Below are positions 6,809 to 14,047 of a stretch of 16,572 nt of DNA, one piece after another. The DNA comes from Deltaproteobacteria bacterium (GTDB lineage Bacteria; Desulfobacterota; Desulfofervidia; Desulfofervidales; DG-60). The position numbers were made by a program, and so were the translations under genes. The notes below the pieces were generated by a model, which was given only the letters and a program-made list of their open reading frames with translations, was not told where the DNA came from and made no database searches. How positions within the stretch are numbered: the first letter of the stretch is position 1; the number at the start of each line of letters is the position of its first letter. The DNA lies in NCBI GenBank assembly GCA_021163945.1, contig JAGGTC010000225.1, positions 1-16,572 on the forward strand, read 5' to 3'.

Positions 6809-8058
6809 TAGAGATAGAGCCATTTAGTGGGATTGTTTATAATCAGAAGAAGGTAAATCTGGCCAAGGTAGTCACCCCTCCTTATGATATGATAAGGCCT
6901 GAACAAATAGAGGAATTCTATAAGCGCAGCCCCTATAATATAATTCGATTGATATTAGGGAGGCCTAACCATAAAGGGGATTGGTTTGAGAGGGCAGCAA
7001 CCTGCTTTAAAAAATGGATGAAAGAAGGCATCCTAGAAAGGCACAAAAAAAGAAGTATCTATCCCTATTATATACGATACACTAAAGGGAATGAGGAGAG
7101 GTGCCTAAAGGGATTTATTGCAAGATTGCGCCTAGAGCCCTTTAACAAAGGAAATATCTATCCCCATGAGCAGACATTTAATGAGGTTGTCTCTGAGAGA
7201 CTAAAGTTACTAAAGGCCTGTCAGGCAAACTTTAGCCAAGTATTTGGGCTCTATAGTGATGTAAAAAATAAGGTTATAGAGGCCATTGAGGGTGGACTAC
7301 CCTCTTCCCCCTTTATTGAGATTGAGGCAGAGGGGACAAGGCACTGTGTTTGGCAATTGACAAATGAGCATATAATCTCACAAATCAAACTGCTTATGCA
7401 TGACAAAAAATTGATAATAGCAGATGGGCATCATCGATACCAGACGGCATTGGCCTATAGAGAGGAGATGAATGCCCTCTTTCCAAATGCACCAAGGGAT
7501 GCATCCTTCAATTATATATCTGTATATTTGAGCAATTTGGAGGACCCTGGCCTAGATATCCTGCCGACACATAGGCTTTTGGCCAATGGGTGTATTCCAA
7601 ATTTTCGGTTAGATGAATTTTTTAATAAAATAAGTAAAATTTTTAAAATAATGTGTTATAATGACCAAAAGACCTTTTGGAAGACCCTTAGGGAGATAGG
7701 GGAATATAGGACAGCAATAGGCTTCTATTTTCATGGCTATTCAGGGTTTTTCATTTTTGTCCCTAAGGAGGCAATGGGTGGATTGGATGTAACAGTACTT
7801 ACAGAATCAATTATAAAGGGGATATTGAATTTAGAAGAATCCAGATTAGGAGAAGAGATTTATTATGTGAGTAAAGGAGAAGAGGCCATAGATCTTGTTA
7901 AGAAGGGAAAATACAAGATGGCCTTTTTGCTCAACCCAACAAAGGTCTCTCAACTAAAGGAGGTAATCTCTAGAAATCAACTTATGCCACCTAAATCCAC
8001 TCATTTTTATCCCAAAATATTGACAGGTCTCATAATCAATAGCCTAAAGGATGAATGA
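6805..8058 (+). CDS. DUF1015 family protein (conserved, function unknown)
   Basis: A 417-residue member of the DUF1015 family (COG4198-type). Family marks are the start IEPFSGIVYN, the early TPPYDMI motif, YPHEQTF in the middle, and the central ADGHHRYQTALAYRE block near residues 206-220. The polar, histidine-rich conserved blocks suggest an enzyme, but no reaction is established that I can name with confidence. No signal peptide or membrane segment is seen, so it should be cytoplasmic. Its ATG overlaps the rimO stop (ATGA), and its end overlaps the following methyltransferase by 8 bases. It is therefore very probably translated together with both. Confidence 0.9.
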   Translation: MIEIEPFSGIVYNQKKVNLAKVVTPPYDMIRPEQIEEFYKRSPYNIIRLILGRPNHKGDWFERAATCFKKWMKEGILERHKKRSIYPYYIRYTKGNEERCLKGFIARLRLEPFNKGNIYPHEQTFNEVVSERLKLLKACQANFSQVFGLYSDVKNKVIEAIEGGLPSSPFIEIEAEGTRHCVWQLTNEHIISQIKLLMHDKKLIIADGHHRYQTALAYREEMNALFPNAPRDASFNYISVYLSNLEDPGLDILPTHRLLANGCIPNFRLDEFFNKISKIFKIMCYNDQKTFWKTLREIGEYRTAIGFYFHGYSGFFIFVPKEAMGGLDVTVLTESIIKGILNLEESRLGEEIYYVSKGEEAIDLVKKGKYKMAFLLNPTKVSQLKEVISRNQLMPPKSTHFYPKILTGLIINSLKDE

Positions 8059-8773
8059 TGAAACCCTAGACATCCTCTTAGGTGGGAAGGTAAAGGTCAT
8101 TCAAAGTAAATGTGGATATAGATTTGCTATAGATGCCATTATTTTGGCAAATTTTGTACATTTAAGGAGGGGGGAGAGGGTCTTAGAGTTGGGGACAGGT
8201 TGTGGCATCATTTTAATCCTACTTGCCCTAAGGTACCTTGAGGTAAGAGAATTTTTTGGCCTAGAGATCCAAAAGAGACTGGCCCATCAGGCAAAAAGGA
8301 ATATAGAGTTAAACGGATTGGAGGAAAAGATTCAAATTCTTTGTGCAGATATGAAGAACATTAAGGGGCTATTTTCACCCCTTTCATTTGATGTAGTAAT
8401 TAGCAATCCTCCCTATTATCGATTGGGTACAGGCCGTCTGAATCCTGTCTTAGAAAAGGCCATTGGTCGCCATGAGATTATGGGGTCTCTATTGGATGTA
8501 GCAGAGGCCTCCCTCTATGCCCTAAAAGAAGGGGGCAGGCTATATTTGATATATCCTAGTACAAGGTGTGTGCACCTCTTTTCAACATTACAAAAATATA
8601 GATTAGAACCAAAGCGTATAAGGTGGGTGCACCCAAGAGAGGGGCAGAGGGCCAACTTTGTATTGGTTGAGGCAAGGAAAGGTGGGAGTGAAGAGGCAAA
8701 AATAGAGCCTCCACTTTTTATTTACCAGGGGGATGGAAATTACACAAAAGAAGTATTATCTTATTATAAATAA
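8051..8773 (+). CDS. TrmN6-like N6-adenine methyltransferase (tRNA1(Val)-type)
   Basis: A 240-residue class I methyltransferase. It begins ETLDILLGGKVKVIQSKCGYRFAIDAIILANF, the characteristic N-terminus of the TrmN6/YfiC group that methylates A37 of tRNA1(Val). It then has the SAM motif ELGTGCG (46-52) and the amino-methyltransferase motif NPPY (119-122) that flips and binds the target adenine. C-terminal GGRLYLIYPSTR is also typical. The ATG at 8051 is preceded directly by AAAGG inside the end of the DUF1015 gene, which it overlaps by 8 bases. It could instead modify another RNA or protein, but NPPY points to an N-methyltransferase. The family call is firm; the substrate comes from homology only. 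Confidence 0.85.
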   Translation: MNDETLDILLGGKVKVIQSKCGYRFAIDAIILANFVHLRRGERVLELGTGCGIILILLALRYLEVREFFGLEIQKRLAHQAKRNIELNGLEEKIQILCADMKNIKGLFSPLSFDVVISNPPYYRLGTGRLNPVLEKAIGRHEIMGSLLDVAEASLYALKEGGRLYLIYPSTRCVHLFSTLQKYRLEPKRIRWVHPREGQRANFVLVEARKGGSEEAKIEPPLFIYQGDGNYTKEVLSYYK

Positions 8774-8787
8774 AAAGAAGATAAAGT

Positions 8788-8791
8788 GAGG
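8788..8791 (+). promoter_or_regulatory. Shine-Dalgarno sequence for the PAC2 gene
   Basis: GAGG at 8788-8791, five bases before the ATG at 8797, is one of the few clear ribosome binding sites in this window and fixes that start. Confidence 0.7.
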
Positions 8792-8796
8792 TAGGT

Positions 8797-9555
8797 ATGA
8801 AAAAAAATTTGATCATTTTAAAAGAATTACACATTAAACAACCTATTATGCTTGCCTGCTGGCCTGGTATGGGATATGTAGCGATAAGTGTGGCCAAATA
8901 CATACAAAGGTATCTTAAGGCAGAAAAATTTGCTATAATTGATGCAATTGATTATTTTCAAATCCCAGGTATCAGCATACAAAAGGGGCTCATTAACCCT
9001 ATTTCACTCCCTTCTAATACCTTCTATTTTTGGGAATCCCCTGAGAAGAATTTGATTATATTTATTAGTGAAAGCCAACCAGTGCCTGGAAAGGAATACC
9101 CATTGGCTCAACAGGTAATAGATGTAGCTGAGAGATATGGGGTAAATACAATATTCACAGCGGCGGCCATGCCCATAGAAATGAGTCATAAGGATACACC
9201 TTCTGTATGGGGGGTTGGCTCTAGTGAGGAGGTAATCAATAGACTGACACAGTATGGCCTAAAGCTGATGAAAAATGGCAGGATCAGTGGGATGAATGGC
9301 TCACTCTTAGGTGTTGCCAAGGAGAGGGGAATTGACGGTATATGCCTTTTAGGGGAAATCCCCTATTATACAGTCCAGATAGAAAACCCAAGGTCTGCCA
9401 AGGCAGTCATTGAGGTATTCAGTATGCTGACAGGTATTCCAGTAGCCACTGCTGAATTGGATCAATTGGCACAATATATGGAGCAAGAGGTAGACAATTA
9501 TCTCCAACTACTTCAAGAAAAGGCCAAGAAGGGGCCTACTGAGACCCTGCATTAA
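8797..9555 (+). CDS. PAC2 family protein (COG2047-like)
   Basis: A 252-residue protein of the PAC2 (proteasome assembly chaperone 2) ATP-grasp-like family, which is widespread in archaea and in bacteria without proteasomes. Family features are the early ACWPGMGYVAISVAKYI, the ISESQPVPGKEYPLAQQVID block, the WGVGSSEEVI segment, and RISGMNGSLLGVAKERGIDGICLLGEIPYYT, followed by NPRSAKAVIEVFSMLTG. No transmembrane or signal segment is visible. Its bacterial role is not established. Position just before rpoH in the same direction hints at protein quality control, but this is weak. It follows the methyltransferase by 23 bases with its own good ribosome binding site. Confidence 0.85.
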   Translation: MKKNLIILKELHIKQPIMLACWPGMGYVAISVAKYIQRYLKAEKFAIIDAIDYFQIPGISIQKGLINPISLPSNTFYFWESPEKNLIIFISESQPVPGKEYPLAQQVIDVAERYGVNTIFTAAAMPIEMSHKDTPSVWGVGSSEEVINRLTQYGLKLMKNGRISGMNGSLLGVAKERGIDGICLLGEIPYYTVQIENPRSAKAVIEVFSMLTGIPVATAELDQLAQYMEQEVDNYLQLLQEKAKKGPTETLH

Positions 9556-9560
9556 AAAAT

Positions 9561-9580
9561 TTTGCCCCTAACTTGGCAAA
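9561..9580 (+). promoter_or_regulatory. Hairpin just upstream of rpoH
   Basis: TTTGCC (9561-9566) and GGCAAA (9575-9580) form a perfect 6-bp stem with an 8-base loop, ending 6 bases before the GTG at 9587. On the minus strand the stem is followed by a run of six T residues, but no minus-strand gene ends here. In a plus-strand message it would lie in the rpoH leader, where it could affect translation, or it could be a weak attenuator after the PAC2 gene. Confidence 0.35.
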
Positions 9581-9601
9581 CAAATAGTGGTATGGTATCC
9601 T
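9573..9601 (+). promoter_or_regulatory. Candidate internal promoter for rpoH
   Basis: TTGGCA (9573-9578), a 17-base spacer, and TATCCT (9596-9601, 4 of 6 consensus bases). The predicted start falls at about 9608, where there is an in-frame ATG. If real, rpoH can be made independently of the upstream genes and from a leaderless message. Confidence 0.35.
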
Positions 9602-9607
9602 TTTAAT

Positions 9608-10504
9608 ATGGAAAGGGAAGAAGAATTTAATCCGCTTATACTTCCATCTGGTTCTGCCATCCTCCAGCGATACCTGTGGGAGATAAGTAGATATCCTGTT
9701 CTTAGTGCGGAGGAGGAGGCAAAACTGGCACAGCTCTATCATAAATATAGAGACCGGGATGCGGCATTTAGGCTAATTACAGCAAATTTGAGGTTAGTAG
9801 TGAAGATTGCCCTTGAATTTCAAAACCTTTGGGCAAGCAACTTAATGGACCTGATTCAGGAGGGGAATATTGGGCTAATGATGGCACTAAAAAAATATGA
9901 CCCTGATAAGGGCATTCGTTTTTCTTATTATGCATCATTTTGGGTAAAGGCATATATCTTAAAATTTATCTTAGACAATTGGCGCTTAATAAAGATTGGC
10001 ACTACCCAGGCCCAAAGAAAACTATTCTATAATTTGCATAAAGAAAAAGAAAAGCTCAAACAGCTTGGCTATGAACCTATCCCCCAATTGATTGCCAAAA
10101 GGCTAAGTGTCTCAGAAAGAGAGGTAATAGAAATGGAGCAAAGGATGGGTATGAGTGAGGTATCTCTAAGTGCCTCCCTAAATCCGGATACTGATGATGG
10201 ACTTCAAGAGATCTTGCCCTCAAATGAGGCCTCTCCTGAAGAGATTTTGGCAGATTCTGAACTAAAAATGGTCTTGAGAAAAAAATTGGACGAATTTAAG
10301 GATGAACTCTCTGATAAAGAACGGGATATCTTGGAGCTGCGCCTCTTGGCCGAGGAGCCCATTACCCTTAAGGCCATAGGAAAGAAATATAATGTCTCCA
10401 GGGAGAGGATAAGACAAATAGAGGCAAGGTTAATGAAGAAATTGAAAAAATATCTGCAAAAGGAGTGGCCTGACTATAAAGACACACTTGTGGCTTTAAA
10501 ATGA
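9608..10504 (+). CDS. rpoH: RNA polymerase sigma factor RpoH (heat-shock sigma-32 type)
   Basis: A group 3/RpoH-type sigma-70 family factor that directs RNA polymerase to heat-shock promoters. Region 2 is clear in NLRLVVKIALEFQN and LMDLIQEGNIGLMMALKKYDPDKGIRFSYYASFWVKAYI. It is followed by TQAQRKLFYNLHKEKEKL, which contains the RpoH box (QRKLFFNL in E. coli) that separates RpoH from RpoD. Region 4.2 is VSRERIRQIEARLMKKLKKYL. I choose the ATG at 9608 (298 residues), because the usual RpoH N-terminus is short and a promoter points there. The GTG at 9587 would add seven residues (beginning MVWYPFN), and neither start has a Shine-Dalgarno sequence. Its stop overlaps the next ATG (ATGA), so the TPR protein may be co-expressed under stress. 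Confidence 0.93.
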   Translation: MEREEEFNPLILPSGSAILQRYLWEISRYPVLSAEEEAKLAQLYHKYRDRDAAFRLITANLRLVVKIALEFQNLWASNLMDLIQEGNIGLMMALKKYDPDKGIRFSYYASFWVKAYILKFILDNWRLIKIGTTQAQRKLFYNLHKEKEKLKQLGYEPIPQLIAKRLSVSEREVIEMEQRMGMSEVSLSASLNPDTDDGLQEILPSNEASPEEILADSELKMVLRKKLDEFKDELSDKERDILELRLLAEEPITLKAIGKKYNVSRERIRQIEARLMKKLKKYLQKEWPDYKDTLVALK

Positions 10505-12174
10505 AAAAGAGGGTATTTATTTTATCTTTTTTCCTCCTTTTTATCTCCTTTAGGCTGTGTAGTGCGGCCTCTGAAAGGGCACTGGCTTATTATTACTTTA
10601 TCAAGGCTGAAAGGTCTTTTCATGAAGGCCTGATCCAAGAGGCTATAGACTATTACCAAAAGACACTAAAATACGACCCCGATGCATTGGCGGCTATGCA
10701 GGCAATAGCCCGTCTCCATCTACAGGCGGGAAGGCTTAAAGAGGCAAAGGATTGGTTAGAAGAGGTATTAAGGATTGACCCACAATCAATTGAGGTAAGA
10801 TTTCTCTTAATATGGATTTATATCAATAAACATAGCTATAGAGAGGCCATAAAGGAGTGTAAAAATATACTGGCCATAGACAGAGACAATAAAGAGGCCA
10901 TGTTTTATCTGGCAAACCTCTTCTTTAAAACAAACCAATACGAAGATGCCATTAAATATTTTGAGAGGTTTCTAAGGCTTAATCCCAAGTCCTACCTAGC
11001 TTATTACTATTTGGGAAATGCATATCTAAACCAAAAGAGGTATGAGGATGCGGAAAAGGCCCTTAAAAAATCACTCAAAATAAATCCTTATTTTGAAGAT
11101 ACATCAATATCCTTGGCAAGGCTCTATCAAGATTGGGGAAAAGAGAAAGAAGAAGAGGAGGTTTATCAAAATATATTATCTAATAATCCAGCAAATCTGG
11201 ATATATGCCTAAAACTGGCCAAAATCTATATAAAACAGGGCAGATTAAAGGATGCCCAAGAGAGGTTTGAGGAAGTCAAAAAGATTTATCCACAAAGCAG
11301 ATTAAAGATTGGCGCCTTTTGGCTTGAACAAAAACAATATAAACTGGCCATAGAAGAATTTAAGGCCCTCCTTAAGCTTCACCCCAATCAAGACAATATT
11401 AAATATTATTTGGGCTATGCCTATGGTGAGGCAGGCAATGAGGATAGTGCCATCAATATCTTGGATCAGATTTCACCTTCTTCGGATGTGTATATCCATG
11501 CCACCATCTACCGTGCTTATTTATATAAAAAAATAGGAAAGGCAAAGCAGGCCATTGACTTATTAGAAGGCACATTAAAAGAGAGGCCAAAGGCCATCTC
11601 CCTTTACCTTGCCCTGGCCTCTATCTTTGAGGATGAAAAACTCTATCCAAGGGCAGAGGCTACATTGAAAAAGGCACTTCTTATTGAGCCCAATAACAGG
11701 GATCTACACTTTCAATTAGGTGTAATCTATGATGAGATGGGGAAAAAAGAAGAGTGTATTAAGCAAATGCGTAAGGTCCTAGATATAAACCCCCACGATG
11801 CCCAAGCCCTTAATTACATTGGATATACATATGCAGAACAAGGCAAAAATTTAGAGGAGGCTGAGTCTCTTATTAAGGAGGCCCTTAAGTATAAGCCAAA
11901 CGATGGCTACATTATTGACAGCCTGGGCTGGGTCTATTTTAAGCAGAAAAGATATAAAAAGGCCTTAGAAATACTTGAAAAGGCCCACAAATTAGTGCCA
12001 AAAGACCCCATCATTACAGAACACCTAGGTGATGTCTATCTAAAAAATGGTCTTTTAGAGAGGGCCTTAAAGACCTATAAAGAGGCTATCAAGCTCAATC
12101 CCAAAGACAAAAACCCCCTCCTTATAAAAATCAAGGACCTACACAAAAAGCTAAATAATGAATTATCTAAATAA
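10501..12174 (+). CDS. Secreted tetratricopeptide-repeat protein, about 15 TPR units
   Basis: A 557-residue protein starting MKKRVFILSFFLLFISFRLCSAA, a signal peptide with likely cleavage after residue 22 (CSA|A). The cysteine at 20 does not fit a lipobox. Almost all the rest, about residues 27-545, is a run of some 15 TPR units of about 34 residues, each with the G/A..Y...A....L.P pattern. The unit near residue 280 is shortened. The last three units (YIGYTYAEQG..LEEAESLIKEAL, DSLGWVYFKQKRYKKALEILEKA, HLGDVYLKNG) match a TPR protein encoded next to lolB in many proteobacteria, such as the gene before lolB in Pseudomonas. It probably acts as a periplasmic or envelope scaffold. It overlaps rpoH by 4 bases and the lipoprotein gene by 17. 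Confidence 0.9.
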   Translation: MKKRVFILSFFLLFISFRLCSAASERALAYYYFIKAERSFHEGLIQEAIDYYQKTLKYDPDALAAMQAIARLHLQAGRLKEAKDWLEEVLRIDPQSIEVRFLLIWIYINKHSYREAIKECKNILAIDRDNKEAMFYLANLFFKTNQYEDAIKYFERFLRLNPKSYLAYYYLGNAYLNQKRYEDAEKALKKSLKINPYFEDTSISLARLYQDWGKEKEEEEVYQNILSNNPANLDICLKLAKIYIKQGRLKDAQERFEEVKKIYPQSRLKIGAFWLEQKQYKLAIEEFKALLKLHPNQDNIKYYLGYAYGEAGNEDSAINILDQISPSSDVYIHATIYRAYLYKKIGKAKQAIDLLEGTLKERPKAISLYLALASIFEDEKLYPRAEATLKKALLIEPNNRDLHFQLGVIYDEMGKKEECIKQMRKVLDINPHDAQALNYIGYTYAEQGKNLEEAESLIKEALKYKPNDGYIIDSLGWVYFKQKRYKKALEILEKAHKLVPKDPIITEHLGDVYLKNGLLERALKTYKEAIKLNPKDKNPLLIKIKDLHKKLNNELSK

Positions 12175-12850
12175 GTGTTTAATCCTTTTTATCATCCTAT
12201 CCTCTTGTTGCCTGCATAGGCCAAGACCACTGTGGGTAGAACCTATATGCCATTCCACTACCGAAAGGGCATCTACTATAAAGACATTGTACATTAAAGG
12301 GAAAGTCAAATTGAGGGGCCTTGGATACGGATTTTGTGGAGACATTTATCTAATTGCAATGGTACCATCTAGGCTTCGGGTAGATATTGTTGGGCCATTG
12401 TGGCCTCTATCTTCTTTGGTCATTATCAAAGATAATTTTTCACTCCTTATCTATCCAAAGGGTAAGGTCTATTCGGGTAATACAAAATTTCTCCCTGTAG
12501 AGCTAAGGGATTTTATCTATTTATTGGGGCAACAGACATGGCCAGTTTATGCTGAGCATATTGTCTATGCCAGTGATAAAAGGGATGCCTACTATATAAA
12601 GTCATTTAATGATCCCCTTATAGAGGAGGTATGGCTGAGAAAGGATACCCTGAGGGTTGAGAGGATAAAAATAAGGAATCAAAAGAAAAGAGGTGTCTTT
12701 GAGGCACGTCTTTCTTACAAGGGTGGTAAGGTAAGGGCCTTAAAGATTAAGGTAAATAGAATCGAAATAGAACTTACATATTTAGCAATAGAAAAAAATA
12801 TAGGCATTAAAGAATCGGCCTTTAAGCTGATAACAAGGCTTGACAGATAA
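12158..12850 (+). CDS. LolB-like outer-membrane lipoprotein
   Basis: A 230-residue lipoprotein: a short positive and hydrophobic N-terminus (MNYLNKCLILFIILSSC) ends in a lipobox LSSC with Cys17 as the lipidated residue. The rest is a beta-rich domain (GKVKLRG...GDIYLIAMVPSRLRVDIVGPLWPLSSLVI, then KVYSG) resembling the LolB/DUF4292 fold, which receives lipoproteins from LolA at the outer membrane or binds lipids. Sequence identity to LolB looks low, so the main support is the lipobox, strand pattern and pairing with the TPR gene, which mirrors the TPR-lolB-ispE order of other proteobacteria. The ATG lies inside the TPR gene with a 17-base overlap. A +2 residue that is not Asp (here Cys18) fits outer-membrane sorting. 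Confidence 0.7.
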   Translation: MNYLNKCLILFIILSSCCLHRPRPLWVEPICHSTTERASTIKTLYIKGKVKLRGLGYGFCGDIYLIAMVPSRLRVDIVGPLWPLSSLVIIKDNFSLLIYPKGKVYSGNTKFLPVELRDFIYLLGQQTWPVYAEHIVYASDKRDAYYIKSFNDPLIEEVWLRKDTLRVERIKIRNQKKRGVFEARLSYKGGKVRALKIKVNRIEIELTYLAIEKNIGIKESAFKLITRLDR

Positions 12851-12863
12851 GATTAAAGGTAGA

Positions 12864-12944
12864 GGTGGCTGGCGCCGTGTCATCCATGGCCTTAGCCTTG
12901 AGATAAGGCCTGATCCATTGCCTCTTTGGGGCAAAACAGCTACC
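12864..12944. other. GC-rich hairpin-rich intergenic segment, possible structured RNA
   Basis: This 81-base stretch is visibly richer in G+C than its surroundings and can fold as a three-way junction. A closing stem GGTGGCTG (12864-12871) pairs with CAGCTACC (12937-12944, one G-U pair). Inside it are a hairpin GGCCTTA/TAAGGCC (12888-12894 with 12904-12910) and a hairpin TTGCCTC/GGGGCAA (12918-12924 with 12928-12934). No T run follows, so it is not a simple terminator. I match it to no known riboswitch. It lies after the lolB-like gene and before the next operon's promoter. A 37-codon open frame (TTG 12840 to TAG 12953) also crosses it and is an alternative reading. Confidence 0.35.
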
Positions 12945-12984
12945 TTATTTTAGTACACTTGCGGGGTTTATTTTAGAGCAATCA

Positions 12985-12992
12985 CGGATCCG
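12985..12992. promoter_or_regulatory. Candidate operator upstream of the KAS III operon promoter
   Basis: CGGATCCG is a perfect 8-base palindrome ten bases upstream of the -35. It lies within a wider pair of inverted arms TACACT (12954-12959) and AGTGTA (12996-13001), the second of which abuts the -35. The position suits an activator or repressor, but no regulator gene is visible and the palindrome is short. Confidence 0.25.
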
Positions 12993-13001
12993 AGGAGTGT
13001 A

Positions 13002-13029
13002 TTGACAATATATATAATTTTTATATAAT
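13002..13029 (+). promoter_or_regulatory. Consensus sigma-70 promoter of the KAS III operon
   Basis: A perfect -35 TTGACA (13002-13007), a 16-base AT-only spacer, and a perfect -10 TATAAT (13024-13029). The predicted transcription start near 13036 leaves a leader of about 15 bases without a Shine-Dalgarno sequence before the ATG at 13051. It is the strongest promoter in the window and marks a new transcription unit. Confidence 0.8.
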
Positions 13030-13050
13030 ATTTTTGTTCAAAATTCAGAA

Positions 13051-14037
13051 ATGTATGGGTCTATTTCTTTATCAGGAAGCGGTTTTTATGTTCCAGAGCA
13101 AGTTATAAAGAATTCCGAAGAAAAGATAATTAAATTGACAGGTGTTTTAGAGAGGAGAAAGGCAGAGGAGGGAAAGACATCCTCTGACCTTGCCTTTGAG
13201 GCATCAAAAAAGGCCATTTCTAAGGCCAACATCAGCCCAGCAGAAATAGACCTGATCATTGGTGCAACTATTACCCCTGATTATCACTGTCCGTGTATGG
13301 CCAATGTTTTGGAGGCAAAGCTTAAGGCAGAAAATGCCATTTCTTTTGATATATCTGCTGGTTGTTCTGGCTTTATATTTGCCTTAGACCTTGCCGCAAA
13401 GTACCTAAATATGTCTAATTTTACCTATGCCCTAGTTGTAGCCTCTGAGGTAATGAGCAGGACACTAGACCCAAATGATTACCCTACAGCTATGGTATTT
13501 GGGGATGGTGCTGGTGCTGTGGTCTTAAAGAAGACAGCAGATAGAGAGACAAATAGCTATCCAAAACTACTCTCTACCTATCTAGCTACAGATGGTAATG
13601 GTGGTGGTTATTTGCTCCTCCCTGGTGGGGGCTCGGCCGTAACACCGCTTTCAGCAAAAAGTATAAGTTTAGGGAGACATTATCTAAGGATAAAAAATAG
13701 TTTCTTTACTATAAGGCCTGCTATAAACCACCTCTATGAGGCATGCAAAAGGGCCTTAGAGGAAAATAAGTTGACTATTAAGGATGTTTCCTTGATCATT
13801 CCACATCAAGTTAATCTTAGAATATTAAGGGAATTGGCAAGGAGGCTAGGCATAGATAATGAATTTGAAAAAAAATTTTATATAAATATTGATAGATATG
13901 GAAATGTTTCCTCTGCATCTGTGGCCATAGGGCTGGCAGAGGCACTATCAGAGGGGAGGGTAAAGGGTGGGGATATCATACTTCTGGTGACCTATGGGGG
14001 TGGCCTTACCTGGGCAAGTGCGGTCATCAGATGTTAA
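13051..14037 (+). CDS. 3-oxoacyl-ACP synthase III (KAS III/FabH-like)
   Basis: A 328-residue thiolase-fold condensing enzyme of the FabH group, which joins an acyl primer (usually acyl-CoA) with a malonyl-ACP type extender. The catalytic triad is intact: C105 in SAGCSGF, H252 in PHQVNL, and N285 in YGNVSSAS. The N-terminal GFYVPEQVI, the TGVLERR block and the GDGAGAVVL turn are typical. It is the first gene of an operon behind a consensus promoter and is followed after 10 bases by a U32-like gene. The presence of a dedicated ACP and acyl ligase downstream, with no fabD/fabG/fabF genes, suggests specialised acyl condensation rather than housekeeping fatty-acid initiation. Housekeeping FabH cannot be excluded from sequence alone, so I give no gene symbol. 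Confidence 0.9.
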   Translation: MYGSISLSGSGFYVPEQVIKNSEEKIIKLTGVLERRKAEEGKTSSDLAFEASKKAISKANISPAEIDLIIGATITPDYHCPCMANVLEAKLKAENAISFDISAGCSGFIFALDLAAKYLNMSNFTYALVVASEVMSRTLDPNDYPTAMVFGDGAGAVVLKKTADRETNSYPKLLSTYLATDGNGGGYLLLPGGGSAVTPLSAKSISLGRHYLRIKNSFFTIRPAINHLYEACKRALEENKLTIKDVSLIIPHQVNLRILRELARRLGIDNEFEKKFYINIDRYGNVSSASVAIGLAEALSEGRVKGGDIILLVTYGGGLTWASAVIRC

Positions 14038-14047
14038 GGGGGGTCAA

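Noticed and set aside
9555..9587. Rho-independent terminator between PAC2 and rpoH
   Set aside because: The plus-strand hairpin is not followed by a T run. The T run exists only on the minus strand, where no gene needs it.
12864..12944. Known riboswitch classes (TPP, FMN, SAM, cobalamin, c-di-GMP, Moco, glycine, THF)
   Set aside because: I compared their core conserved sequences from memory and none is present. The segment also lies upstream of the operon promoter rather than in its leader.
13994..14047. Longer N-terminus for the U32-like protein
   Set aside because: It would overlap the KAS III gene by 44 bases and lacks family character. The ATG at 14048 has a strong purine-rich ribosome binding site.
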